The notes beneath the pieces are model-generated. The model did not search any database. It saw only the letters and a list, made by a program, of their open reading frames with translations, and was not told the DNA's origin. Positions 38,835-49,170 of a stretch of DNA of 64,000 nucleotides are shown here, piece by piece. The position numbers and the translations under genes are program-made. This DNA is from Malurus cyaneus samueli (Eukaryota > Chordata > Aves > Passeriformes > Maluridae), in contig CM019216.1 of the NCBI GenBank assembly GCA_009741485.1, positions 56,603,804 through 56,667,803 of the forward strand, read 5' to 3'. The number at the start of each line of letters is the position of its first letter. Within the stretch, counting starts at the first letter, position 1.

Positions 38835-40589
38835 GTAAGTTTGTTCTAACAAACAAAATTAAACCAATTGGTAGGTTTATTAAATACATAAATAAATATT
38901 CCTTTATTCTGAGCTAATTTATTTTCTGCAAATCCTTCATTTTCAGGGCCTTTTTCTGAAAAAAAATTGCATGCTTAGAGCAGGAGTAAATTTCATCTAA
39001 ACTTCAGCTGCCAAGCCCTTGAAATGCTCAAATTCTGAACTTGACTCCACATAGGTGTTTGATAAATGTCTTTATCACCAACCAATACAAATACTTAATT
39101 GTAGTTTTTGTATTTGGTTTGCGTATCATTTGTTGCATACTTCTGCCAATTATTTGCAGTCTTTTTTTTTGTTCTGTATATTTTTGTTGGGTTTGGTTCT
39201 TGTGCTTGTATGGTGGTTACAGACCTCCAGGATGAGGCAGAGATTTTCCAACCCTGTGACATGTGACAATGTAATTTTGAACATCAGTACAGAATATTGT
39301 ATGAGATATTTCTTAATATTTGCAAAGATTAACAAGTTTCTAAGGATTCAGCCCCACCAGTAATAACTGGGATACCAGTGGTGTGCTTGCCACTCTCTCT
39401 CTTGTGCAATTTAAGTATGACATACAGTTCATTCGTGTATATTCAGAAATCTGTTAAGATACCTAGAAGAAAAAAATGGCATACATTAATTTTAGTTCTT
39501 ACCTTATCTCCACCCATCTGGCATGTTACTTACTCCAAGGGGTCAGGCAGCAATGTGTATTCAGTATTTCAGGTGAGTGTATTCTCCTTTGTATGCTCAA
39601 GTTTTTTTATTATCTTCTGACATTTTAAATACTAGGGGAATTCCTAAGTATAGGAGAGTGCTGACATTACCCTAGGGATAACATCAGTTGCTGACAAAAC
39701 CACAAAATAATAAACATGGAGCTCAATTAAACAAAAGCAGAGGTGTCTTCTTGTTAGGTGATTTCAGTGTTGCTGTAAATGAAGCAAAAGTTAAAATTCA
39801 GTGGGTAGTGTGTGTTTGGGTATTTGATACAAAGGTATCTGTGTGAAATGTTCATGCCTGCTTGTCTGCAGAGGTTAAACTAGATAAGCAAAGGGAAGTA
39901 AGTTCAGTGCACACAGGAATGTTGAGTACTAAATGTGGCCTGAGCATGTTGAGCCCTGATGCTGTGTGCATGCCCTGCATTTATTTCTTCCCTCTCTGGC
40001 CTCTCTGACTGGCAGGACATGCTCAGGTAGAGCGGGAATAGTGGGGACAGAGTATTTCCGTTGTATGCAGTGTGGTAGCTTTGCATTTCCAAGGTAGTTC
40101 TCCCTGTTTGGTGTAGAAGTCCATCTCTGTTTTTGAGTAAAGCCAGATAGTCCACCTGGCTGGAAAGGCAGTATTTTGCCACAGTCAGATTCAGGCAGGT
40201 AAACTGATTGGCATTTGAGCAGCCTAATTGCTGAATAGGGAAAAAAATGTGACACTGAAAATAGCTTTATTGGAGCCATGATGTTGTAAGGATGAGCATA
40301 AGTGTGTGGGGAGAGAGTAACAACTTTTGTGTAACCTCTTGATCCCCATGGGGTAAAAGTAGAAGGGATATGGGCTCAGAGGTCAGGGTCAGAGTCACTT
40401 CATCACTTCAGATGAGCCCCAAAAGCTCATTTTTATAATCCACCTAGTGAAAAGCTTTGTCTCTTCCTACAAACTGTGCCACCATTTTGCACGGTTGTTT
40501 TCTGGTCTGCTGCAGTAACACAAAAGCAGTTCTTTTTCAGGAAGGTTTTTTATGAATGGTGCTAAATCAAAATCACTCTCCACTGTTTT

Positions 40590-40676
40590 CCTGTCATAGA
40601 CAAGCTTCTGGTCCCTGCAGCCCTTGCTAAAGGTGAACTCCCAGGCATGAGCTAAGGCAGCACTCTCTGGAGGGCA

Positions 40677-40707
<31 letters not shown>

Positions 40708-40990
40708 GAGCTGTGTTTCTTAAGCTACCAAACAACAGGAGCAAGGCTGCTATTTAAAACGCTGCAAGAGAGGGATGCTGATTGGTGCTGGGGCTTTCAA
40801 GCCGTATCAATTAGACTGTTCTTCCACCGAAGTGTGTTCCTGCCATTGTGCTTCATTACAAGCGCTTTGGTGGCTTTTATCATCAGTCGCATTCATGAAA
40901 CCCTATGAAAAAGTAACACAGAGCTTGTTTGCATTTCTGTGGCTGTTTGCAGTGTTCATGTTGTGGCCATTTTCAACCATGGATTGTGTA
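40590..40990. promoter_or_regulatory. Candidate conserved non-coding element around the CTG repeat
   Basis: A GC-richer block about 1.8 kb after exon A with retained CpGs (aacgctgc, gccgtatc, caccgaag, aagcgctt, agtcgcat), TTAATAATTTTG and CATTCATGAAA. No frame matches ARID1B or any family I know. By-eye call. Confidence 0.3.
40678..40707 (+). repeat. Interrupted CTG trinucleotide repeat, ten units
   Basis: Two CTG, one TTG, then seven CTG, in the sense orientation of ARID1B about 1.8 kb after exon A. It lies within a GC-richer block that looks conserved (40590-40990). The TTG interruption would stabilise its length. Confidence 0.9.
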
Positions 40991-42031
40991 GTACAGCACC
41001 TTGCCTTTAATAATTTTGTTCTCTGCTATTTTCCTCTCCGTTCTCACCCTACCCTTGTTTGTTCTGACCTCATTCCTCTCCTATTACCTCCTGCGATGTT
41101 ATGCCACAGTTTCTCAATGTGACATAGATTGGCTCTTTCAATCATTCTCTCTCCAGCAAGTCATTGTAAAATGAGCAGCTGTTGTGTTGCTGATAGCTAT
41201 GGCTAGGGAAAGCCAAAATGTTGCAGGGGGTTCTTGGTGGGAAGACCGCTAAAATAAAGGTGTTGCTTTCCCAGGGTTTACTGGAAGAGAAGCATCCTTT
41301 TCCCAATGCCTCCTTCCTTGCAACAAAATTGAAGACTAATTTAACATCAAAAGGGCAGACAAACAAACAGCCCCCTATTAAACCTCCCAAATGGCCGATT
41401 CTCTTCCACTGCCTGTTTAAGCTGTCTCCACACCCCACTGCCACCCCGCATTGCTTTCTGCTGCACGCCACGAATTTCACAGGAACAGCCTGGCACAGGC
41501 AGCACTGACATTGGCACGTCCCTAGCTCAGTGGGCATTTCCTTCCTGTGCTCTCTGAAATACTGGATGGATATTTTGTGTGGTAAGTGGCACATGCATAT
41601 ACAGCCTTTGTTTCCACTCGCATTACCGGAATAGACCGGGGAGATTAACTCCTAAGAGCAGAAAAAGCAACTTGGATGGATTTTGTTCAGAAAGGTAGTT
41701 TTCTCTCAAAATGGGAGCACTTCTTGTTCAGATGTACATTCATTACAGGGCAGAAATCCTACTCTTCTATGATTTCTACTGATTCAAAATTACATTTTGT
41801 TTTCCAATTAAATAGATCATTATTCTGTTTTGCCAGATATCCTGATCTCTTTATTTTGTAGCCATCTTTATAATTAGGGTACGTGTTCTTCCAAAGAATG
41901 AGATGTGATGCCCTGCACCACTTTGGGTCTTGAACTGTGCCTGATTCAACCCTAAACCATTAGTGGAAGCTGACACAGCACATATCAAAATGCACTGCGG
42001 TTGCCAGAAGATTTAGTGGCTGTTAATTTCA

Positions 42032-42192
42032 CTTTTCTCTTTTTTTTTCCCTTTCCCTCCTGCTCTAACAATTCCAGTTTACTAACAAAGCAAAAATGTA
42101 AATAAGCTAAGCTCCCCTTTCTCCCCCCATCCCCAATTTTGATCTCACTGGCCAAAGGCTTTTGTCAGCTCTTTCTCCCTTGCGGTGTAAGC
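42032..42192 (+). other. Candidate unproductive (poison) exon 42077-42186 with splice signals
   Basis: A 30-nt pure pyrimidine run (42032-42061) leads into CTAACAATTCCAG, giving a convincing acceptor with AG at 42075-42076. A matching donor GGT|GTAAGC occurs at 42187, so an exon of 110 nt is possible. Spliced after exon A (one carried base) it would read V-Y-stop at once, so inclusion would truncate ARID1B. An exact TACTAAC lies just inside, at 42080-42086. Decoy splice signals are common in introns, so this is a hypothesis only. Confidence 0.25.
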
Positions 42193-42410
42193 AGCAAAAA
42201 TTTTTTAATATTAAGAGTTCTGTGAAAGATTGCTGATAGGCCAGGAATCCCTTAACCCATGATGGACAAGCAGATTTTGTGCAAGTTAATAGATTCTATT
42301 CTTTTTAAACCCCTACAGCAATCTTTATCTGTATAGAAGAGAAGGGTATGCTATGCTAATAATGACTAGCAAATGCTGCCTTTAGAAATATGTAAATTTT
42401 ATTTTTCCGC

Positions 42411-42466
42411 ATGGATCAGTATTTTGACTTCTGCTTTCATGGATCAGTATTTTGACTTGTGCTTTT
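42411..42466 (+). repeat. 28-bp tandem duplication
   Basis: Copies at 42411-42438 and 42439-42466 both begin ATGGATCAGTATTTTGACTT and differ at two positions near the end. The near identity suggests a recent duplication or recent homogenisation. Confidence 0.92.
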
Positions 42467-43071
42467 AACAGATTCCATGTACTTTCTGAAGAAACAAGGT
42501 TATTTTCACTCTGTTAAGCATCAACTACACTGTTGTTTTTATTACAATTGATGTCAACTCTCACCGAGGAGCTTGGATATATTATAACAGATTAAGTTAC
42601 AATTTTCAGAAAGAAATCCGTTTATGGATACTCTGGCTTAGGAATGTTATTGCCAGTCTTTTTAATTTATGCTAACTAGTCAGCATCCTCCCCCTGATTA
42701 AAGATACCCCATTTTTTAATTCTGTTAATTGTATGAATCAATGAATGTGACCCATGCAGTGTTCATCTTTACTCTGCAAACCTGGAAGTCTTCCACACCT
42801 GCATTGATCAGCTAGCTAGCTTGAATTCCAGGATCTGTCAGAATTACAGCATTACAGCAAGCACTCCAGGCAAAAAAAAAAGGAGCAAGAGGGAAATGGG
42901 ATACCCAGATAGAACAGTAACAGGAAATCTTGTCTTGGTGTGCATGTTAGCCAATGTGTGTGACTAAAATGCTGTGAGAAGAAAAACATGAGCAGTAGTC
43001 TATCATTGTCCAAGGGGACATTTTACTGCAAGAATCTGAATAGAAATGCTGCTTTCTTTCATGCCTTATAA

Positions 43072-43116
43072 AAGAATAAGTTGAACTTATTCTTCCTCAA
43101 AACAGTTGAACTGTTT
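43072..43116. other. Two adjacent near-perfect palindromes centred on TTGAA
   Basis: AAGAATAAGTT-G-AACTTATTCTT (43072-43094) has perfect 11-bp arms around one base. AAACAGTT-G-AACTGTTT (43100-43116) has perfect 8-bp arms around one base. Both centres read AGTTGAACT and lie 25 bp apart, about 190 bp upstream of the CR1 fragment. Confidence 0.9.
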
Positions 43117-43304
43117 GCAGGAAGTACTACAGTAAAACAGTAGAACAGATCTTGTTTTAAAAAAAGAATTTGTAAACATCTTTTACTTGGGTTTCAGCTG
43201 TGCCACATGCTTGCCCTGTGAAGCACCACTGTTCCTATGTTAGATGGCATGGACCCCTTTTAAACATTATTTGAGGGAGAGAAGTCTACCATATGAAAGT
43301 GTTG

Positions 43305-44250
43305 AACACTGTTTAATGTCTTTGTTGGTGATGGACAGTGGGACCGAGAGCACCCCCAGTGAGTTTGCTGATGACACAAATCTGTGCAGTGCTGTTCACA
43401 TATGGAGGGAAGGAATGGCATCCAGAGGGACCTGGACAGGCTGGAGAGGTGGGGCTGTGAACCTCATCAAGTTCAGCAAGGCCAAGTGCAAGGTCCAACA
43501 TGTGCATCAGGGCAACCCCAACATATACAGCCTGGGCAGAGAATGGATTGAGAGCAGCCCTGAGGAGAAGGGCTGGGGCTGTTGGTGGAGGAGAAGCTCA
43601 GCAAGACACAGCAAAGTGCACTCACAGTCCAGAGAGCCATTTGTGACCTGGACTGCACCCAAGGCAGCATGGCCAGAAGGGTGAGGGAGGGTATTCTGCC
43701 CCTCTGCTCTGCTCTGCCCTGGTGAAACCCCACCTGCAGTTCTGCATCCAGCTCTGGGGTCCCCAACACGAGAACCTGTGTTGGAGTGGGTCCAGAGAAG
43801 GGCCATGAAGCTGATGAGAGCATTGGAGCACCTCTTTTAGAAGATAGCTTGAGAGAGCTGAGGTTGTTCAGCCTGGAGAAGAGAAGGCTCCAGGGAAACC
43901 TTATGCAGCCAGCCTTCCAGCACTTACAGGTGGCTTACAGGAAGGCTGGAGAGGAACTCATTAGAAGGACATGTAGTAATAGATCAAGGGGGAATGACTT
44001 TACTGAAAGTAAGTTTAGATTAGATATTGGGAAGTTGTTCTTCACTGTAAGAATAATGAGGCACTGGAACAGGTTGCCCAGAGAATCTGTGGATGCCCCA
44101 TCCCTAGAAGTGTTCCAGGCCAGGTTCGATGAGGCTTTGAGCAACCTGGTCTAGTGGAAGGAGTCGCTGCCCATGATGGGGGGAGGGGGGTTGGAACTAG
44201 ATGAACTTTAAGATCCCTTCCGACCCAAACAAATCTATGAATGTATGAAT
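43305..44250 (+). mobile_element. CR1 LINE fragment with part of the reverse-transcriptase frame, about 0.95 kb
   Basis: This is the longest mobile element in the window. The start corresponds to the CR1 reverse-transcriptase region just before the catalytic box. The box reads FADD at 43364-43375, an F variant of the usual [YF]xDD. It is followed by recognisable CR1 sequence (NLIKFSKAKCKVQHVHQGNP), then a frame change, then the C-terminal block in another frame (LRLFSLEKRRLQGNLMQ ... [18 protein letters not shown], stop after SNLV near 44154). The 3' end has 'gaactagatgaactt' and a decayed tail ending near 44250. Frameshifts, stops and the missing 5' four-fifths make it inactive. It lies just downstream of the palindromes at 43072-43116. 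Confidence 0.95.
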
Positions 44251-46469
44251 TTGTAATACTATGCTTTTTGTTGAAGTTTTAGATACCCTAAAGTGATTGC
44301 AAAACCAGAGAAGGGATTATTATCCTTGTAAAATGGATATGATCCCCCTGTCTAGAAAGATTATTTTAATACATCTATCAATGTTTCCCCCTTGGCTTCT
44401 CCGGAGGCAAAAATCTTGCAACAGCTTGTTGCAAGGAAGATGCATGCTGTTCGTTGGCATCCAGACCAGAAAAAAGCCAAAACACAAAATGCCATTGACG
44501 TAGCTATGTTCTTAATCACTTCTAGTGCACAAAACATCTAATCAGCAGTTTTGCAAACCTAGAATGCTTGCAAATTAAAAACGTGAATGTTTTGCATAGT
44601 TGTAGTTTAAAATCCTTTATTTTGAATGGTTTGAACAACATTTAGAGTGTTTCTGTCTATTCAAAGGATGAAAAAATAAGCGAATTGTAAGACACTCTAG
44701 CTCAAGGCATTGCTTCCAGCACAGGGAGCGTCTAGCCTGTGATGCCTATTAGAATTCAGCCCAGGTCACAACTGATGAATAATCTGTTGTCTCAAGGCTT
44801 CATGAAATAACTAAATAGTCTCAATCAAGTTTCATGAGGCTAAAGTAGTAAAGTCACTGTAAAAACTCCGATCATACTTGCAACCTTGCCAGAGATCAGG
44901 GAGGTGTCTTTCTCTGCAGAGGTGGTCTTTCCAGAACAGGTGCAGGAGATGAAATGAGACAGAGACATGCTGTTAAAGTTCCTCCTGTTAGCTTTTTTCA
45001 TGATGACAGAGTTTCATATTCCGGCAACATCAACCTGCTGGTTTTTTATTGGCCCAAAGTTAAACATCAGATAGGAAAACAGTAAATCACAAAAAAAACC
45101 CCATGCTCTGGGTGGTTATTTTTTTAGGGATAGTTTATGCAGTTTAGTTTTATGTGGTTTCACTTGCTTAATATTTGGTGCGTCAGTGTTTATACTTCAC
45201 AGTCACACATTTCAGTTTTAGTGTTTAAGCTGTGTTCAGTCAGTGCCAAACATTTCCGCCCTATGGACTGAGCACCCTGAAGGGTCTGACACTGAGAGTT
45301 GTCCAGCACCCTCCCACAGATGGCCAGATCAGCGGTGTTCACATCCCCAGAGCTGTGCTGTGCCCCGTGTCTGGTTTGTCCTCTTTGTTGCTTCCTGCCA
45401 GGCCTGTTTCTACCATCCTGGCAATGGCTGAGCAGCAGCATGGCGGGGCATCTGCTGCTGTGGACGCTGTGGCAGCACGCGTGTGACAGGCCACTTCTTG
45501 TAGCTCTGTGAGTCACTGGTAGCACCCTGCTGCAACAAATCCATCTAGAGTATGAGGACTGTTGAAATCCAATTAACATATTTACATAATTAAGCGTGTG
45601 CTCTGCCTCACGTAACAAAATTCAAATATACCTAACCACAACTGCCAAGATTTGACAGGTATGTTTGTTGTTAGTTTTCGATGTATGCTTTAAGGCCATC
45701 CTTGGACAATTGTTGTTTACATTTGATCATTAACCTTTGTATTTCTTTATTTTTTTTCCTCTACCCACTAATGTTTTTGTCAAGAAATTTGAAGTGGTGT
45801 ATATTTGGTTTTGAATGTTTGAGTGTTTTCATACTGTCATTATTTGGCTACACAAATATAGATTGTCTCTTTTTCTTTGTGTTGGCATACAGGGCATGAA
45901 TTTGTGTTTTATCATAAATTAAAAGGTTGTCTCTCACTCCCTTGTCCCTTGCAATACTAAGCAGTGATTGGTGAGTGAATGGGAAAAGTCTCTCACGTCT
46001 CCATCAGTGTGTTTTTGTTGTTGTTGACAGATGGTTGTTGTACCTAGATAAAATAGAGCATAAATGTCATAAGTTGTTCGGTTTCTGTGATGGGATAGGC
46101 TGCTGCAGTTTTCAGTTTTTCAGTGGACTATGTATCACTGCCGTGAGAGATATTTAAAGTGGCCTTCATGCTTCATAGTTAGTGTCAGACTTGACTAGAC
46201 AGATACGTGGTGTGTCCCTCCTTAGAAGAAGGAACCTGAACAATTGTAAATATGGCTTGAATTTATTCCATACCTCAAAAGAAGAACATTTTCACTATCT
46301 CCAGATAATAATTTTTTTTAAAAAAATTAATGAAAAGCAAGATATCCTTTCTCCTCCTCAGAGACAAAATTCATGCAGGTTGAGCTGCGACTTGAAAGAT
46401 TCGAACAGCCCTTTGACAACATCGCTCTGTAGGTAGATAGGGAAGTCAAATTGCAAAGTGGGTTTTTAG

Positions 46470-46790
46470 AAAGCAAACACAAAAGAACAATTCACTCCGT
46501 CGGCAAGCTTTTCTGTTTGTTCCCCATCTTCAGATAACAGTGGACTCAAATTATTGTGATGTGTTGATTGATTACAGCCGTTAAGTTTCTTAGTAATCAG
46601 TTTCATCACTTATTCTCAATTCACGCTTGCACCTTTGATTTCTCTCCCACAACAGGGTGATGTGGGTTGTCGTTGACTAATGAAGAACAGAATTGGTTTC
46701 GGCGTGAGACAAACGGAATGCCGACACCAATCCCAAAATGCATTAATCTTTAATAATCCACATCTGCATGTTTATAAATGATATAACCAG
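46470..46790. promoter_or_regulatory. Candidate conserved non-coding element with PBX/HOX-type site
   Basis: TGATTGAT at 46565-46572 fits the PBX-HOX consensus. TAAT cores recur (gactaatgaag, gcattaatc, tttaataatcc, gctaatgttaat) and CpGs are retained (ccgtcgg, gccgtt, gtcgttg, ttcggcgtg, tgccgac). No repeat or coding signal. Confidence 0.35.
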
Positions 46791-46849
46791 GAGTTGCTAA
46801 TGTTAATACTCCCCCTTCCAAACAGAAGCTGACATAGGAGTTGGTGTTT

Positions 46850-47030
46850 GCAAACTGCACAAGAGGCACGTGGCCGCGCGTGGTGCGTGTGACCTTGCGG
46901 AGGGAGCTCGCCAGATGAAAGTTCTCGGTTGATTAAAAATACATGAAGAATTGCTTCGCTTCTGCACCGGTCTTTGGAGCTTATCGTTGTCGGGCAAGAT
47001 GAAATATGGCATGATAGATCTTGTCTTCTA
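46850..47030. promoter_or_regulatory. CpG-rich block with CACGTG next to the 46.5-kb element
   Basis: CACGTG (46867-46872) runs directly into GGCCGCGCGTGG, with further CpGs in tgcgg, ctcgcc, tctcgg, ttcgct, caccggtc and tcgttgtcggg. It may be one regulatory domain with the preceding element. Confidence 0.35.
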
Positions 47031-48399
47031 GGGAGATCAGACCTACCAAATGGTTTTTGGAAGCAGGTTTGCCTCAAGGTGCTTTTATCCTTTATGCATT
47101 CAACTTGCCCTTTTCTCCCTCATCCCTGGGAACTGCTGAGACCAGGGCTGTGTAATATGCAATATAACACAATAAGAAAAACTAGATTAGCTAAGGGTTT
47201 GTTCCTTTTAAGTGTACTGTTAGTGAAAGCACATACATTTTGCTACTGAAATGCTCTTTAATCACGAACAGTGATCTAGTATGAGCAGTAGCAGGCAGGA
47301 CTAGCTAAATAGTTCATTGCCACGTAGCTGTGCTCCAATTTCCCTGCTTGCTTAACTTGAGAGAGCCAGCGGGGGAGCAGGAAGAACTCAAACTCCATTG
47401 TTGATGGTCTTCCAAGTAAATGCTGCCTGATTCTGAGAAATTCTTAAACTTGCCTGGATCAAGGGAAAAGAAATATGAATAAGAAACAGCAATTTCAATT
47501 CACACTCACCCTTCCTTTTGTATCTTGCATGTTTTCTCACTGCAGCTATCATAAATGAAAATTGATCTGTGGTTTGGTTACAATTTGGCAATCTAAAGTT
47601 AGGATTTAAGGTTTTTATTAGGTGGCAAATTTTAGTAGTGTGTCTGCTACATCTGTTGTGCTTCTCAGGCTCTTAAGTGCAGTTGACACAATGAGGAACA
47701 GCTTAGAAAAAAAAAAACCTTCTAGTTATAAATGCAGTCTAGAGAATGAGCATTGATAATGAAAAATTCTTCCTTTTAGAACTTGCATTAAATCCCCAAA
47801 TAGAATTCTGAAGTTTTAAGTTTCAGGTGTGTGGCAGGGTAGGCTTCATTTCTGGAAGGAAGAAATGAGCCAAACCATAAGAGAGAAATATTATTCTCTC
47901 CTTTGTTAGGAGCTTTTAGATATTTAGCACTTGCATCAATTACAATTTTGTATTCGGTTTAATTGACATTTTATTTTAAAATTGAGGATGGTTTTTCTCT
48001 AGCTGAAGTATATGCTTTTGTCGTTATATGTAATTACTACAAACATGTAATGATGTGTCCCAAGTAATTACAGATTACTAAGTCCTTGCAACTCTTTACA
48101 ATCTTCTACTTCACTCTAAATGCAAGCAAAACTACAATTTTTCTGGAAGGATTAAAAGGACAGAATGAAAAGACACAGTACAACTACAGGGCCTGGCTCA
48201 TTCCCTAAAGAACACTTTTTTGCAGTGGCTTGCACAAATTTAAGAAAATACAATTTGCAAAATCTAAAAGTAATTCAGAGGCCCTGTAGAGGTGTGAGAG
48301 AAAGTGCTGGCAAGCTGTGGCTGCAGCCTCTCCCAACCCCTCTCATCCCAATTCACGCCATGGCTTTGGAGGGACACAGGGAAAGAGTGCAAAACATGT

Positions 48400-49170
48400 G
48401 GAGGGGCGGCTAAACGAGACTTTAGAGGGGGAAAAAAGAAATTAAGTCAGTGGCTGTGCTTTGAAGAGGTCTGTCTAGTGCAGAGCAGCGAGCGAGTGGG
48501 GAAGAAAGGAGCGAGCACCTCATCTAATCTTTCTTCTGGGGACCCAGGTGGACAAATTGGCAACCCTGTTCACAGCCTCCCCCCCACCCCCTTTGTAGCG
48601 TAAGAACTGCTAATCGGATCCATGCTGCTGCAACTGTGGTTAGTTATTAACAGAATAAAAGCAGATTTCTTCAAAAGAACGGGTTGGGGAAAACGGCTCT
48701 ACAAAATTGCAAGGTTGTTAGAATCTTAAATGCACAGCAGTCGGTTTTTCCCTATTCTGAATTAGGCGATGAATACGGCCTTTCATCTGTCACCGTGCCC
48801 ATTTCTTCAGAAGGCAGCCAAACATTAGGCTTCTCAAACAAAAAAAAAGAAAAATTGTTTGAAAGAGGAAAAATATTGGGGAACAGGAAGAATAGGAAAA
48901 CGAGAAGGAGAAATCAGGTTTTGTTTTTATTAATTTGGCCTGGTGAGAGAAATACGAGCTTGCCTGCTCTATTCAGTTCCTGCATGCCAGCCGCTGTGAG
49001 CCACCGTTTCTGAATGTGGGGATTAGAAAAGATTTAACTGGTTGCTATCCTGGGCTGCACCATTCTGGACTGGCCTCCAGCAGAAATATCTTTGGCTGGA
49101 AACTCTCCCGAGCTTAATGGAAATAATGCATTAAATGGATGTGGAGTTAGACAGAGGTGAAAGCAGAAAG
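48400..49170. promoter_or_regulatory. Candidate conserved non-coding region, about 0.77 kb
   Basis: A long stretch of unique sequence with retained CpGs (ggggcggc, agcgagcgag, agtcgg, ggcgatg, tacggc, ttcccga-like contexts), TTTATTAATTTGG and GGAAATAATGCATTAAATGG, interrupted by one C-rich run at 48579-48591. No defended coding frame. Confidence 0.3.

Noticed and set aside
44176..44192. G-rich run inside the CR1 fragment as a quadruplex
   Set aside because: Only two G-runs, one base apart; it does not meet the four-run rule.
45190..45618. Minus-strand open frame of 142 codons in a GC-richer patch
   Set aside because: No family resemblance, overlapping frames open on the plus strand as well, no promoter or polyadenylation signal. 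GC-rich patches have fewer stops.
46311..46326. T8A7 palindrome (and a similar T8A10 at 16809-16826)
   Set aside because: Homopolymer junctions in AT-rich DNA make such palindromes trivially.
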